Part shown: piece by piece, positions 12,501 to 27,500 of the stretch
How positions within the stretch are numbered: the stretch's first letter is position 1
Layout: each line of letters begins with the position of its first letter
Assembly (NCBI GenBank): GCA_905331475.1
Contig: CAJNYU010004027.1
Span: 1 to 64,000 of the forward strand
DNA: 64,000 nucleotides
Origin: Rotaria socialis
Taxonomy: Eukaryota > Rotifera > Eurotatoria > Philodinida > Philodinidae
Reading direction: 5' to 3'
Program-made: the position numbers and the translations under genes
The notes under the pieces: model-generated
Databases searched by the model: none
What the model was told of the DNA's origin: nothing
Seen by the model: only the letters and a program-made list of their open reading frames with translations

Positions 12501-15500
12501 ATATTTTCCAATCAAGAAAGAGAATTTTCTCTATTGTCATATTTTATTGACTACGATCGTGAACGAGCGCAGATGTCGAATGAGGAGATACAATTAAAAT
12601 TAAAAATAGTTTAATAATAAATGTTATTGTTATTTAGACAGTTAATCTTTGAATTTCTATTTAGGACGAAATTCTGTGTCACAACGAGAAATTCAAAGAT
12701 GTTTTAATCTTATTGACTTCTTTTGGAACATGAAATATGACGAAAATGATAACGAACCAGATCCCATACGATGTATTGCTTTATCATTAGCATTGATTTA
12801 TTATTTTCGACTTCCAACCGACGAAGATAATATACATCGAGCAGATCTTAGTACACCATCACGTGAACAATTCGGTGATCTTATTTCAAAACACATACCA
12901 GATTTTGTTCAAATTATTCAAAAAGAACTTCAAAGATTCGTTAATACTGATCATTTTGTTATTCCACATGGGGTAGCTGTTAATCAAGCCGTGAGACTCT
13001 TATCATTTATTGTTCAAAGAGTTTTTATGTCTTTATTTTTCTTATAGATTCGAGAACATATCTTTTCAATTGTTGTTAGTATTGTTACCCAAACACCATT
13101 ATGTATAATTGGGGCACCCGGTACGTGTTTTTCGACGAAGATTTTAAAATTCAATCAACATTGTTCTATTTTAGGTCAATCGAAAACACTTTCATTCCAA
13201 ATTGTTCTACAAAATCTTCAAGGTTCTCAATTATCAGCAAAAGAATTTTGTAAACGTTTACCTGCCGTGGATCCATTTTTTTGTCTTGGATCAAAATACA
13301 GTCGATCTGAAGATATTGCATCTATGTTTGAACGAGCTATCAAACGTGAACAACAATACAAACAAAATCGAATAGATACGCGATGTGTAAGTTTTTCTAT
13401 TTTCTTTCAAGAGGACTCATCTATATTACATATAAGACTATTATTAATTATTGTTAGGTTGTTTTCTTGGATGAAGCTTCATTGCCTGATGAGAAGAAAA
13501 TGGTATTAAAAGTATTACACCCTTATTTGGATGAATGTAAAGTGGCTTTTGTAGCTATAGCTAATAAATCATTTGATGCTGCTAATGCTAACCGAATGAT
13601 TTGTATATATCGATCTGTACCATCAAAAGATGATCAACAAATACTAGCATATGGTTGTCTTGGTATACAAACTGGATACGAACAACAAAATATAAATAAA
13701 AATCTCGATAAGATCATATATGGTCTTTGTAAAGGTTATCGTCGAGTACTTTCTAATGAAAATATTCCGAAAATTTTTCATGATCGAGACTTTATTTATA
13801 TGTTAAGAGAATTACGTTTTGAACTACCAACAACAATAACAGACGATGAAAACACCAGCATAGGTATTATAAAACCGATTAGTTTAATACGTGCTCTTGA
13901 AGATAATTTTAATGGAATAACACGAAAAGAATTTCAAGAATTAGTCGAGATCTTTTTCAAAGCTGTTCAAGAAGAATCTCCTAATTTTGCTTTACCAATT
14001 GAAGCACGACAACAAAAATGTTATCGTGATATTCCAACTGTTCTTCGGGATTCAATGAAACTCGATTCAAAACGTCGACGTTTGTATGGCCGTTATAAAC
14101 TAATTATCGATGAATCGGAAGGCGAAAGTGCTATAAATCTTTTATTACAAACAGGTATTATAGATTCCGACCCTACAAGAACATCGATCTTTCGAATGTC
14201 CGATTTTCCGGATGATATTAATAATGAATTGCGAAATGTTGAGGTACTATCAACAATAAAATTATGTATGGAAACTGGAAGAACAATATTAATGGTAAAT
14301 ACAAGTCGAATTCATGGTTCATTATATGATGTTTTTAATCAAAATTTTTCAATAATGGCAACAGGTGACATGAGAAAAATATTTTCAAAAGTTGCCATTG
14401 GCCCCAAAACAATTGATGTTGCTGTTCATGAAGATTTTCAATGTATTGTTCATGTTAAAAGAAGGGAATTTAAAGATATACCAGCACCATTCCTTAGTCG
14501 TTTTCAAAAATATTCATTAAGTGTCAATGATTTCTATCGTATTCGCTTACATAAACTTCCTGGTAATGAACAGGTTATTGTAAGAAATGTCGAAGAGAAA
14601 GTTTTATCATTTATTGAACATTTCGGGCGACAATATTTTTATGGTATCAATAAAAGTACTCTTTATTCATGTCTGCTATCATTAATTAAAGTGAATGAGA
14701 ACGAAGAACATTCTTTATTAAATGTGAATCAACACTATACACAATTAACCTTTAAACTGAAATCATTTATTGAACAAAATCCTACTAATACTCAACAGTG
14801 TCTTGTTCGATTAATACTATCAAGATTGATTCAACTTGTTTCACCTGAATCAATCATAGTGAAGTTGCCAGCATTTGAAGAAAAAGTTGAACAATGGCTA
14901 TGCAATTTATATTTTCAACAGCAAGAACATTTTAATTTGGGAAATTTCATTCGTCAATTGATTTCGAAACCCTTGGTTAATATTGACAACGACACACTTT
15001 CATCATCAGAAAATACACACCATCAAACGATACAGAATTCTATTTCAGCAACAACAAAAGTAATCCTATTTACACGAACATCCTCTTATGTCATTGGTTT
15101 AAATCAACAATCAAAAAATGAATTATTTACTACTAATAATAATGACGATGAAGCTTCTAATTATAGTAGACAAATAGAAATTATAAATTTGGTAAGTATT
15201 CAACTTTATAAATCAGATTGTTCAAAATGAAAAGAACCGATTTATCATTAACTCGTATATCTCTTTTCATTTTCATTCTGCTTCTTATCTTTACTTAAAA
15301 CCATAAAGATTGAGTTGTAACATTGATGCTTTTTTCTCGTCCAGTCCGGTGGAAAATTAATGCAATATTTATCTTCTCGATTCTTGTGCATTTCTATTTC
15401 AAATGACAGTAGATTTCATCAAAAGATTGAATATTTTTCACAAATCTACATGACTAATTTTTCTCGTTTCGTCAATTTTGAGGAAGAACAAAGAATTCAA

Positions 15501-18500
15501 ATAAATCACTATACTTCGACATAATGTTTCGAAAATAAAAATTGATGAAATTATAATAAATTCTAATTGCAATCTATGACTATTCAATGAATAATACTAC
15601 AACGTTACAGATTAAATATTGATGATATATAGATAAAACTTCTTTGGAGTTCCACTTTGGCACATGCAGGGGGATTGATTTTAATCTGAAAAGTATAGAG
15701 AAATAATTAATTAATTTGTATATATTTGCGATTAGGTTAGATCACGCCATACGTTTTTCTAGAACTTGCTTATCCAATATATGTTTCATTGACTAATTTG
15801 AATACTTGTAATGATCACTTGCACTATAGAAATAGTTTTTATCATTTCGAAGTCACAAAAAAATATTTAGAATAATATCTTAGCTAATTCGCAATTACAC
15901 CAAAGAATAAAATTGATGCAAAAATGCATGTCAAAATACTGAAGTAGGTACAGCTCTTGTCTTTAAGTGCATATCCTCCCTTTTTCTAACCCAAAAAAAC
16001 TCCCAAGATATACACGTCGTTTTTATATTCATATGATATTCAAATCAATTTTCTGTGCTTATTTCTACTAACGCTGAATTGAATTTCTGTGAATTTTTTA
16101 TCGCAGCCATTTGAGTTCAATTCCCTAGCAACAGGAACCAACAACCAAATTTTACTGATTTGAGTTCGATTCGACTGGTTTTTGACCTATGTTAGGAACT
16201 AACCAACTCAGAAAATGCGCCAAAAAGAATATATTTACAAAAACATCCAATACAGATCTGCATATATGATTTTCTATACAATATGGTAATTCATTTAAAG
16301 CCATGCAATAAACATACTCCTTGCTATTTAGCTATATCGTATAAAAGCCTTTTTTTGCCAATATTTATATAATATGTATACATTAACAAAACAATCTCCA
16401 CCGACTTCACTTGAATTTTGATATACTATTAAGCCAAAAATTTGAATTCATCGATCAAAAATATCTTAATTCAGCTATGGATTCATCTTATATAGATTTC
16501 AAAGAATATAATTTTTCGAACGTTTACTGTAGTCTATCACAATCATTTCAAACTGGTGCGAATATAGTATATATATCGATTACTCTTTAATTAAAAATTC
16601 AAACTGAAGCTTTTGAATTTACTGATAAATTTCTATAAGACGTCTTAACCATTTTAATAAATAAGAAAAAAACATTCATTTCATTCTTAATGTTTTATTG
16701 TATGCTTTGTTTTTAAAAACAGTTATCCTATCTTCTATTTAGAATACAATTGAAAATTCAGTTGAATTACAGGATAGATTCAATAGCTATACGGATGATG
16801 ATAATAAAAATGTTTTAATCATCATTATTGATGGCAGAAACGGACAGCAACGCTTACATATTCCCTTTGTTCAACAGCTGATTGATAAGACTGAATCTTC
16901 TTATCGTACTGCTCACCCTTCAGAGCTAAAATATTTTCTTATGCTTGTCCATTCATCAACTCAAGATTTATATCATCAATCATGCTTTCCATCAATATTT
17001 TTGCATGAATGGGAATTTTATTTTTTCGATACATGTACACCAGGTAGCGCATTTCATCTTCAAAAAATGTTACGAATTATATCTTCATCATCTCTTGATG
17101 ATCAACAAACACAAAATCTTGACAATGTTCTTTGTGATTTGAACATTCTCTTCGAAGATTCTTTATGGGATTTTTGTTCTCGAGTTCAACTTCTTCTTCC
17201 TCAATTATCAGAAAATATGTTTACAGATACAATGACTCATGAATTTTATCAACCCCAAACAAATGCAATACGTCGTGTTAAATGTCTTAAACATATTCTT
17301 CATCGATCGACACAATTAAAACAACATATCGTCAATATTTATCATAAATATTTATTGAGAAAAGAAAATTCTTCAAAAAAAATCTATAGTTTAATTTATC
17401 AAATTTCAAAAGATATTTTATGTGGTAAACGTTTTGATGGTCTTATCGAGTCGATTCAATCACAAACACGAAATTCATTTACAAATTTTGCTTCAAATGT
17501 TTTCAAATTTATTGTTAATGATTATGGATTAGAAACATTACCTAAATTATCAACTGACCATAAAATCTATGGTTCATTATTAAATTTAATTGATTATCAA
17601 TCATTTTCTGTTGATGATGATAAAGATATATTTTCTTCACCAACGACACAAGGAGTATTTCAACTTAGTACTCATTATCCTTGTATACCACAAACACCAT
17701 TATATTATCTATTTCATCAACGTGTTAAAAAACATGCAGACGATATCAAAGAAACACTTGTTCGTACATTAACAAAGCATCAAGGTTAGCATTTTTAAAA
17801 GCTATATTACTTGATCGGAAATAGTAATATGGCAGCTGATATGAAGTCCGAAGAATGAACGATACACTGATAATAAATTATTCTCTTTCTTAAGAATCTG
17901 ACATCAGATAACTCGCTCGAAAACTCATCGTTAACTATTGTTCGTCGAAATACTCGGGTGGCATTTGCAGTTTTCGCGTGTTTCCTAGGAATTAGAATAA
18001 GAACACATATATATTGAATATGGAAATACATATAACGGGTGGGGCAAAAGTTTCGCATTAATTTTGTTTTTGATATAACTCTGCGATACAATATCGTAGA
18101 GACCTGACTTCTTTTTTGTTGGAAAGAGTAAGGTGTGTAGCACAAAAATATAAAAAAGAATTTGATTGGAAATGCTTTCTCAGGACCACAAGAATCTTAG
18201 AACAAAGCGCGTTAGAAAATTATTCCACAACGTTCGTCACATTTTTCTTGTCCAAAAATATTTATTTGATCTTTTTCATTGCCCACTTTGAACGCTTTCG
18301 AGTATCATATGCATGGAATTGTTCACTACAACGAATGCTTTCGTTTTGTGTTAAAATAATAGATATTCCATACAAGAGAATAAACAGGGCACAATTTGCC
18401 TCAAAAAAATAATTGTTCGAATCTGGCTTTCCAACGTGAAAACAAATTTGTGTCTGGATATCTTACAGAGCAGTTGTGTTCCATTTGAAATAATATCGTT

Positions 18501-21500
18501 TGGTGGAAGACTCAATAAATTTTCTTTTTCATATAAAATATGTAACCTTTGACAATATCTCCTTGATAGTATAGTTTAAATTTTCCAACGGTATCTGAAG
18601 TGATGAAAAATCGGCGACTCGGACAATATCATAAAACTGTTCATTTCGACCATTAAAAAGCGCATAGGAAATTTCTTCCTCTTATACAGTATTACCGCTC
18701 GACTCGTGCGTAATAAAATCTGGATGGTATAAAGGAAAAGATAACCTGTTTAATTTTAGAAAATCTTTTGTAAATGAAAAAAAATTTGCGGAATGCTTTT
18801 CTAACGCGTTTTGTTCTAAGATTCATGTGGTCCTCATAAAACATTCCTAGTCAAATTCTTTTTTTATAGCTTTGTACTATACACTTTGCCCTTTCTAATA
18901 AAAAAAGAAATCAAGGTTTCTACGACATTGCGCCACAGAGATATATTAAAAAAAAATGAATGCAAAAATTTTGCCCCATTGGGTAATTGCAATTGCACCG
19001 AATCTTTTTATAAACGTGATTTCCATATAATTTGTAACAGTACAAGTCAAAAAGATTAACAGATGAATATAAAAGCAAAAGTATTTTGATCAAAACTGAA
19101 ACAAGGCTCCGAGAAATACTTACGCTCATAGATGCCCATACAACAGAACAGTCATGTTCTGCCGCTTACCAGAATAAGATATGGTAGAAGGACAAGACAG
19201 AACATAATAGGACAAAAACAAAATTGTCTTATGCTCATCTATGCTACGCCTATCTGTATTTTTCATAGTAATTAGGGGTTTAAGCCACTGCTCTGGTCGT
19301 TGGTCGTGACTGAAATGTCGATCATTTTTCAAACATTTTCAGTACCGAGAAATGTAGCCATACAAAAGAGAAGAACGTTCTAATAAAAGAAACTAGATCA
19401 GAAAATCCTAAAAACTGTTTCTGCATGTCTAAAACATCCGAAAATATAACATACATACATACATGCATATATATCAGGTCTCGAAATTGGCGGTTCGGCC
19501 CGGGTAAGCAAATTGGAGACCAACTTTGAGCCAGTCCAGGCCACCAGAAAGTGGCCCAAATTCGAGGCCTGATATATATATATATATTTATGCAGTAGTG
19601 ACTGGGATTCTCTTTACTGAAATACGGCATCATTTATGTGACGGATATATGCCACATTCCTATTAAACGTGACTATTACACAGACACATTTTTCGGTAAA
19701 ATGCGGCACGTAAATATTTTGTATATGACCATTTTTGTACGGTATCATCTGATTAAAGGATCCATTGTAGTATGTGAACACTATAAAAATATATGCCAGT
19801 TCTGTTTCTTGAGTATGTTGTTTGAATAATTCTATCAAATAAATAAACAATGACAAAGTTAAGTTTTGAATATTTTATATATTCAGGTCTTATTGTTCCG
19901 TGAGAAATACGGTACAAGCAGAGAAGTTCTATCATTTAAATCTTTCTTTCTTTCTGCAGGAAAAGAAGATGGCTTACGTGATGATTATTATGATGCTCCA
20001 CAGGTGACGACTGCAGATTGCAGCAATGAAAATGAGAATGAAATGACTCAGTATAAATTTGAACAATATCGAATTAGATTAATTGATTGTATTGTAAATG
20101 ATAACGTGTTAGCTGATACAATCTCTGAACGTATTGTGCAATCCTATTCAACGGATCTTATTCGAACATTTTGTAGTGTTGTCGAAAATAATTTTGATAA
20201 TAATCCCATTCAATGCCAACAAGCAGTTGAATTTATGTCACGTTGGTTATTACTTATTGATGATAATGATCGTCAATCATTAGAGAGTTATCCTAATAAA
20301 GATGTTTGGTTTCTTGCACACGTTTATACATTATTTGAATATGAACAAAATGATCTTATTTCAATGTATTCAGCATTTCGAATTATCACTCGCATTAGTT
20401 CTGGAAGTTTATCTTATGATAATTTATTCGATGAAGAAAATATCACACGTTCTTATTTACGTGAAACATTTTTCTGCTTAATTTTCAATTATTTATGGGA
20501 AAATCTTAATAAATTATGTACAAATAATGAAAATTATGAAACATGGATATATGCTTACACATTTATTTCAAAATATTATCCATCAGAGAAAATTTTACGT
20601 GGTATGCAGCTATCTGATATTAAAAGTCAGCTTGAATTTATGAATTTATCTTATTTGATATTTTTAAATGATACAATAAGTGAACCACATCAATTAATAA
20701 CGATTTTGCTCAAGGAAACAAACATCAATCGATCATCTGTTTGTTTAAGATTATTGCCAAAGATGGCAGATATCATTTATCGACATTTAACAGACAAAAA
20801 TATTGCTAATTCAACATTATTTATTGATCTTCAACAATGGGCAATAGCACTCTTAAAATCAATAAAACAGCCATCTAAGCAAGATATTTATTTTCTATTG
20901 AAATATATAGATCAATCAACTTGCCCATTATCTTTAGCAATGAAACAATTTTTATTCGACGAATTAATTAATATACTTCTTCAAATTGAAGACCCAAATA
21001 AGCAATATTTTGATATATGGGATCGATTTAAAATGATTCCACATTTAATTGAATGTATATCAAATGTTGATCTTGAAAATTATAAAATACCTTATCATCC
21101 ATCAATAGTTTCTGATAATAATGATTTACAAACAAGGCAAATATTATTTGATTTATATTTCTTTCATCTCAGATGTCAAATGACTAATGAAAGCATCACA
21201 ACAAGTCTTATCAATAAAGGAATGCTATTGAGATTGCCAACAATTCAAAACAGACGTTTAATACCTATAGGAGAAAATCTTTTCAAACAATTAAAAGATT
21301 ATCTTCGAATAAAAATGATTGCTTTGTTATTATGTGAAATAATTTTGAATAAGAATGAGCTAGATGATGTCAACCGTATTATGTCAACCATTATAAATGA
21401 ATTTTTATTAATTGACGAACAATCGACACAATTTAATAATTATCTTGAACTTTTTCTATCTACCATTATATTGAAAAAATCATGGAATTTTCTTTTAAAT

Positions 21501-24500
21501 TTATTAAAATCTGAAAATATTCTACGTTTGAATCATCAATGGGCAACAAATCTATATCGTTCACTTGAATTAAAGCAAACACAAAAACAGAATAAATATT
21601 TACAATTTTGCCATCAAATTCAATTTACATTATCTTTAAAAAATGATTCGTCAATATTTCCGGGACTTCATCAACCCTATGAAGAATTAAGCAAAATTAT
21701 TGATATTTGTGTTAAAAGCAATACTGAAGAAAATCAATGGGGTACTTTATCTGATTGGATTCAATTAAAACTAAATTCGGATCCAATTCAATTACAATTA
21801 AAAGAAATTAAAGTAATATTATTATTAATTATTTACTATGAATATTATTGCAATAATCAATTATCATCTATAAATACATTATTAGAAATGGTTGAGAATA
21901 CTTTGCAATTATCATCTGAAGAATTACGATTATTTCGTGTTATTATAAGACCTGAACAATTTATGATTGGATATCCAAGAGATAATAATAATAATGCTGA
22001 TAAGAATTTCATTAATGGTTTGTTCAAACTTGATTGTAATGATGAATTCGACTTATCTTTACGTCATATGCTTGTCAATCTTATGGCAATGATTTTGTTA
22101 GGTGGTGAAAAATCTTTTCTTTGGACATTTATGTTTCAACCGTTGACATTGGAAAATACATTCGGTTAGTAAAATCACTTCATTTTCTTACTAATGGATA
22201 ACACAAAATAAAATAGATTCTTAGTAATTGTGTTCTAATACTGATTTAATACAATCGAATGATTGCCCTTGAAAATCTCTACATAACAATATACTTAACT
22301 CAGGGAATAATACTCATATATTTGTTTTTGAATCAAACTCAATTGAACTATGACATCAGATGCAGAATGTAAAACTTTGTTTTAAAATCTTGTCCAAATA
22401 TATTTCAATATGTTTATTTATACTTCTTTTGTTGTAATATGAGAAAAGTTCACATATCCTTCACTAACCTGTTCTCCTAGAAAACAATGTAACGATTAAA
22501 AATCAATTAAATTCGATGGCCAACAAGTCATTGAGTTGAATATCGGAAAATAGTTAGGACAACATGCTTGATTGAAATTGTATGTGTCAAAGCGTCATAA
22601 TGTCCTATTAGAGTCAGTAGTATGAAAGTCATTCATTCATCATGAGTTTCAATCCTGTTTTCGACGTTTTAACTATTGATTTCGTGGCACACGCACCAAA
22701 GCTGCTGGCAGGTGAATCGATTTTCTGACTTTATCTGGTCTCGCTTGAAATACCTACAGACAGAAGGTCGTGTTGATAGCTCTGTTATTTATGAAAGGAT
22801 TCATACATTCACTTGTCATGTATACAATAAATTCTCTTTAACTAGATAGATCGTAAAATTTCTCAACCCTCGTTCTGAGTTTCGATGAAAATACTGTATG
22901 CGATATTTTTGTAAACATTGTAAGCTAGTGACGATGCCACAAGGAGACGAAGAGGATATCAGACCTCCTACCCTGGTCAATAATTCTGGCGCTGTCACTA
23001 ATGTGAATCCGTGTGATAGATATCGGCTCACTCATAGTCACTATATATTGTTTTGGGATGAAGTTAACATACTTCTCTGTTCATGTTTTATCTTCCATTT
23101 GATCATTTATCTTTGATTATAATTAGGATTTGGATCAACTTCACGACATATCATTGAATCAACTTATATTCATTATGATTGTGGTTGTATTATTTCACAA
23201 AATGGTGATTTATTACAATTCAAGGGTATAGAAGATGCAAGTGGATTGAATGTACCAGCCGTTTATGTTGCTTACTTCTCGACATTCGGTGCATTGGCAA
23301 GTTTTTTCAAACTTTGATATTTTATTTTATTAATAGATTTTTTATGGTTAGGCATGGCATCTTTTATTATTTGATGAATCTGTTGAAAATTTGTATGGGC
23401 CAATTCTTGCGCCATCAGCTATTGGTGATGATGATGATTCTGATGATGATGATGATGAACCAGGTCATCAACTTGCTGGCGAAAGTACTAGAGCTAAAGT
23501 TTGCCATTTTGTTTGCACTAGATTACTGTCAACGTTTCACTTCTTGTCAACTAATTCAAATCAAAATGATGCTTGTATTATCTTGACACGTTGTTTTGAA
23601 CAAATGGCATTTCTTACGAAAAATGAAAATTCATGGATTAAATCCGTATATACAACTAATGATGATGAAATTAAAGCTGAACAAGAATATAAAAATAACG
23701 TATTTTATTTCGTTTATAATAATCTAGTTGAACATAAAGCGTATATTAATCAATTAAATCTGCAATCACAAATACAAATGAATCTACAAAATTTTATTGA
23801 TCAAATGCCTATTATTATTCAATTTACACATTTTAAAACTGAATTAAATCGTCTAACAGATTCAGAAATGTCTCTTAAAATTTTACAACATACTCTTACA
23901 TCTTTACCATTTTTAAAAATAACTAAATTAATATACCATCTTAGTCAATTTTATCTTCTTTTGCATCAAACTTATGCAAAATTAATTGAACGCGATGAAT
24001 TTTTAACAATAACATTACAACAATTATATGATCGTGGGCAAATATATTATAATAATTCTCATCAGCAACAATATCAAAATGAAGATAAGACACACCGATC
24101 GATTATTGAAAATGGAATTGAAGCTGTTAACCTTTATCATCAATTTTCTGATGGTCATATTCGACCGGGTGCTTGCGATCAAACGCAACGTTTTTCAACC
24201 ATTGAATGGGAAACACCAGTGAATTATTTAGTTACGAATGAAAATTATGACGAAGGCGATATTGTTATGCGTATAATCAGGTTAATTTATTGATAAAACT
24301 TATATCTATATGTCTCACTGGCAACATTTTCCCATCATTTTTAAATTTTTATTTTTAGTTAAATAAGATTTTAAGGGAATGGTTCTATGCGTCAAAAATA
24401 AGATAAATTCAGTGTGTATGCGATTTTCTGTGCAGTTCAATTAGATTAGACATAAACTAAGTCATTCTTTGTGTGGTTTTAGTTCACGTTCTGATAAAAG

Positions 24501-27500
24501 TATTTTCTGATACCGAGACTTGCAAACATTTTCTGATAATACAGCTTGACATTATATTTTATTCTTGTCGGCAAATTTTGAGGACTTCACTGCTATGTTA
24601 AGAATCATTTAGTTATTGCAAAGGGGAAGTTGCTGATATTTTGATTTTTAATCAATTTTAAATAATAAAAAAACTCAGAAAAATCAATGAGTCGATCGAA
24701 GTGATACAATTTTTAATCTCTGTTATTCAAAAAATCAATCTAGGGTGAAAGAGCTTCAATAAGATTTTCTTGATTTTTATAATTTATTTTGGATTTTTTT
24801 CTAATTTTAAATCAGAAAAGTCTGATTTCAGCTGTTTCTTCCTCGCGTTATTGACATTTTCTCTATTTCAGATACTGTCACATTGATAAGAACGAAATCC
24901 ACTATGTTAAATATTAATTTCATTTGAAACAATGTGTAATCTGAATCGCCCGATGATTAGAACTCAAAAAAAGATTTTTTTCAACTAATACCGAGCTTTT
25001 AGCTTTATGTTTCAGTTCATGACCCACCTGAATCACAAAATGATTCGAAATACCTGTTTTTTAGGAGACTTTTATCTTAACAATCTACTAGAGTCTAGCA
25101 CTGTTAATAAACATGGCATGTACCCCCTATTCACGCTCACATCCTGAATAACTCATTCTATTCTTGGTGTTCTTTTGTATATTGCACTTGAAATAAAATG
25201 AATTGCTAACGAAAATTTATTTTCATTATCCGCATTAGAATGAACATAAAAAAGAATCATCATTTTAAATATCAACTTATCAATTATTTTCCTTAGTTTG
25301 AATCTTTTGAAAATCAAAGCAGAAATTAAAAAACAAAATATCGATTTGAGGTTTCCAAATACTCAATTAAAAATAGAATATGGTTATGCCTAGAATGCAA
25401 ATAACTGTCAATCCGTAGTTTTTAGCAATCAAAACTAAACACATGGGACTATCTTTTAGTTCGATAATATATATGAGATAATTAATATGATTCCGATGAG
25501 ATTTTAATTTTCACATACCTCTAGAATAAAGCAACCTGGGATTTATAGTTCGAGAAACAATTTAACTGGTTATCTTGTCACGTCCGATATGCTGAAAAAA
25601 TAAAATCATAGAACTGTTCAATCGAATAATACGGTATCGAGTTGAATTTTCAAACACAGTTCCTTTCTTACTATTAAAGTTTTATAAGGGTGGCAGGCGA
25701 TGTTCATAAATTTGTTTTTGAATTTTTTTGCGGCAATCACATGTTGCAAAATATTTTCATGCTACCCATTATCCAATATAAAAATGTCTCAATGTCTTTT
25801 CATTTAATTTCTGAAAACCATAAGTCACTATCTACTTTCGTTCTAGACTTATGCAAGTTTTATCCGGAGACCTTGAAGTCTCGCGCCGACACAAATCCCA
25901 TTGCTAAATAAATTTCTTCATTTTTTTTAGTGTCTTAGTGAATTATCACAATAATTTATTAAACTTGATGGAAAACGAATTGAACAAAAATGAGAATCAT
26001 ACTGTCGGTTCGTTAAGAAATTTGATCAAAGAGTTAACATCAAAAACTGTCTCAATTTTACAAGTTGCAAATGATAATACTGGTGTTATTAATTTAAATG
26101 AAAAGGATTGCCTATGGATTGAACAGTTATGTCAAGCTAGTTTTATTGATAATGAAGAACAGTACTTCATTACATCAAATTCTCGATTAATGTTTAATTT
26201 TGTCTATATTCAATCACAGATTATTCGAACGTCTCTTTTATTTTGCCGTATTAATTATCGTCATATTATGCAAAAATATCAATGGCATACAAATAGAAAA
26301 GCAACAACAACAGATAATGAACGTTTAGATCTCGATGAAAAATATTTGGTTCGATTAAGTGATGAGCAACTTGAAAACGAATGGAACTATCTGAAAGATA
26401 TTCTATTAGACAAACTTTATCATACGCATAAACTTCTAAGGCAAATAGCATTAACATTGAAAACTCATCAAAATGATTTCTCATCAAATTATCTTTTTGA
26501 ATTTGTTCGCATGACTGATAAAGATAATGATATTCTTCAACGATTAGAACAATACGAAATAATAGATTTTCAATTATGTTATATTGATCATGTTATTGAA
26601 ATCTATGGAAAATCAGTTTGTGGATTTCAGCATTTATTTACAGACATACCGCCTTTACTTCGAGTTGGAATTGAGTCTCAATTAAATCATGAACTTATTA
26701 AAAATTTGAATGAAAATATTCTTAACATCGATTATCACAATGATGTAGACAAAATTCAGATAACAATTCAAACAATCACAGAATTTCTTAATGACTTAAA
26801 AGCAATTGAAGATACTCTTCTTCAACAATCGGCACAATCATTAATTGAAACTTGCGAAATTTTAGCAATTTTAACAATTGATAATCCAATACGTTCATGG
26901 ATACCACATAAAATAAAATGTGAAAATTATGTTGATCTTTATATTCATTTAATACGTACGAGATCAAAACTTCAAGAACAAAAATTTAACATTGAAGAAC
27001 AAAAAATGAAATTATGGGATGAAAATTTAAATTCAGACGAACAACAAGATAAACAAGGAAGTCGTTTGCATCAATATATAGATCCACAATATAATAGTCA
27101 AATATCCAACGAAAATCAAAACAGTAAGGAATCAACAGATTGGAAACTTCCTGTGCCCGATGCAAATGGATTAATTTCTGATTTCACAGATAAAGATAAT
27201 ATACCTAATATAGATCGGCCAGTAGATCAAACACAAATCAAACCTAAAGAGCTCGTAGATAAGGACATTCAATATACATCTTTGATGACATTCAATTTAA
27301 AGTCAGTTCCATGCACATCATCCGTATTCTTTCAACAAATACATAAATATCGAGAAGAACCATCAATAGAATCAGCTATTGGAAATAAAGCACAAAAATT
27401 TACTATTGTACATCCAAATAGAGAATCGAAAACATATTTATGGAGATTTGAAAAGTTTTCGGAAGAATTAAAGAAATTATTTGTTGGAAAAAAATATGAT

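Noticed and set aside
13267..13509. 80-codon frame in the RNF213-like gene
   Set aside because: It is the read-through of exon 8 into the 71-nt intron; frame and Walker B continuity place the splice at 13387-13457.
18116..18412. 98-codon frame
   Set aside because: It lies across the left arm and interior of the inverted-repeat element and has no transposase or other motif.
22816..23116. Overlapping frames on both strands in an intron
   Set aside because: Cys-containing but without a family pattern; the frames lie inside intron 11 and share no splice phase with the gene.
23314..23586. Met/Leu-rich frame
   Set aside because: Out-of-frame shadow of exon 13, produced by the GAT repeat that encodes the acidic run.
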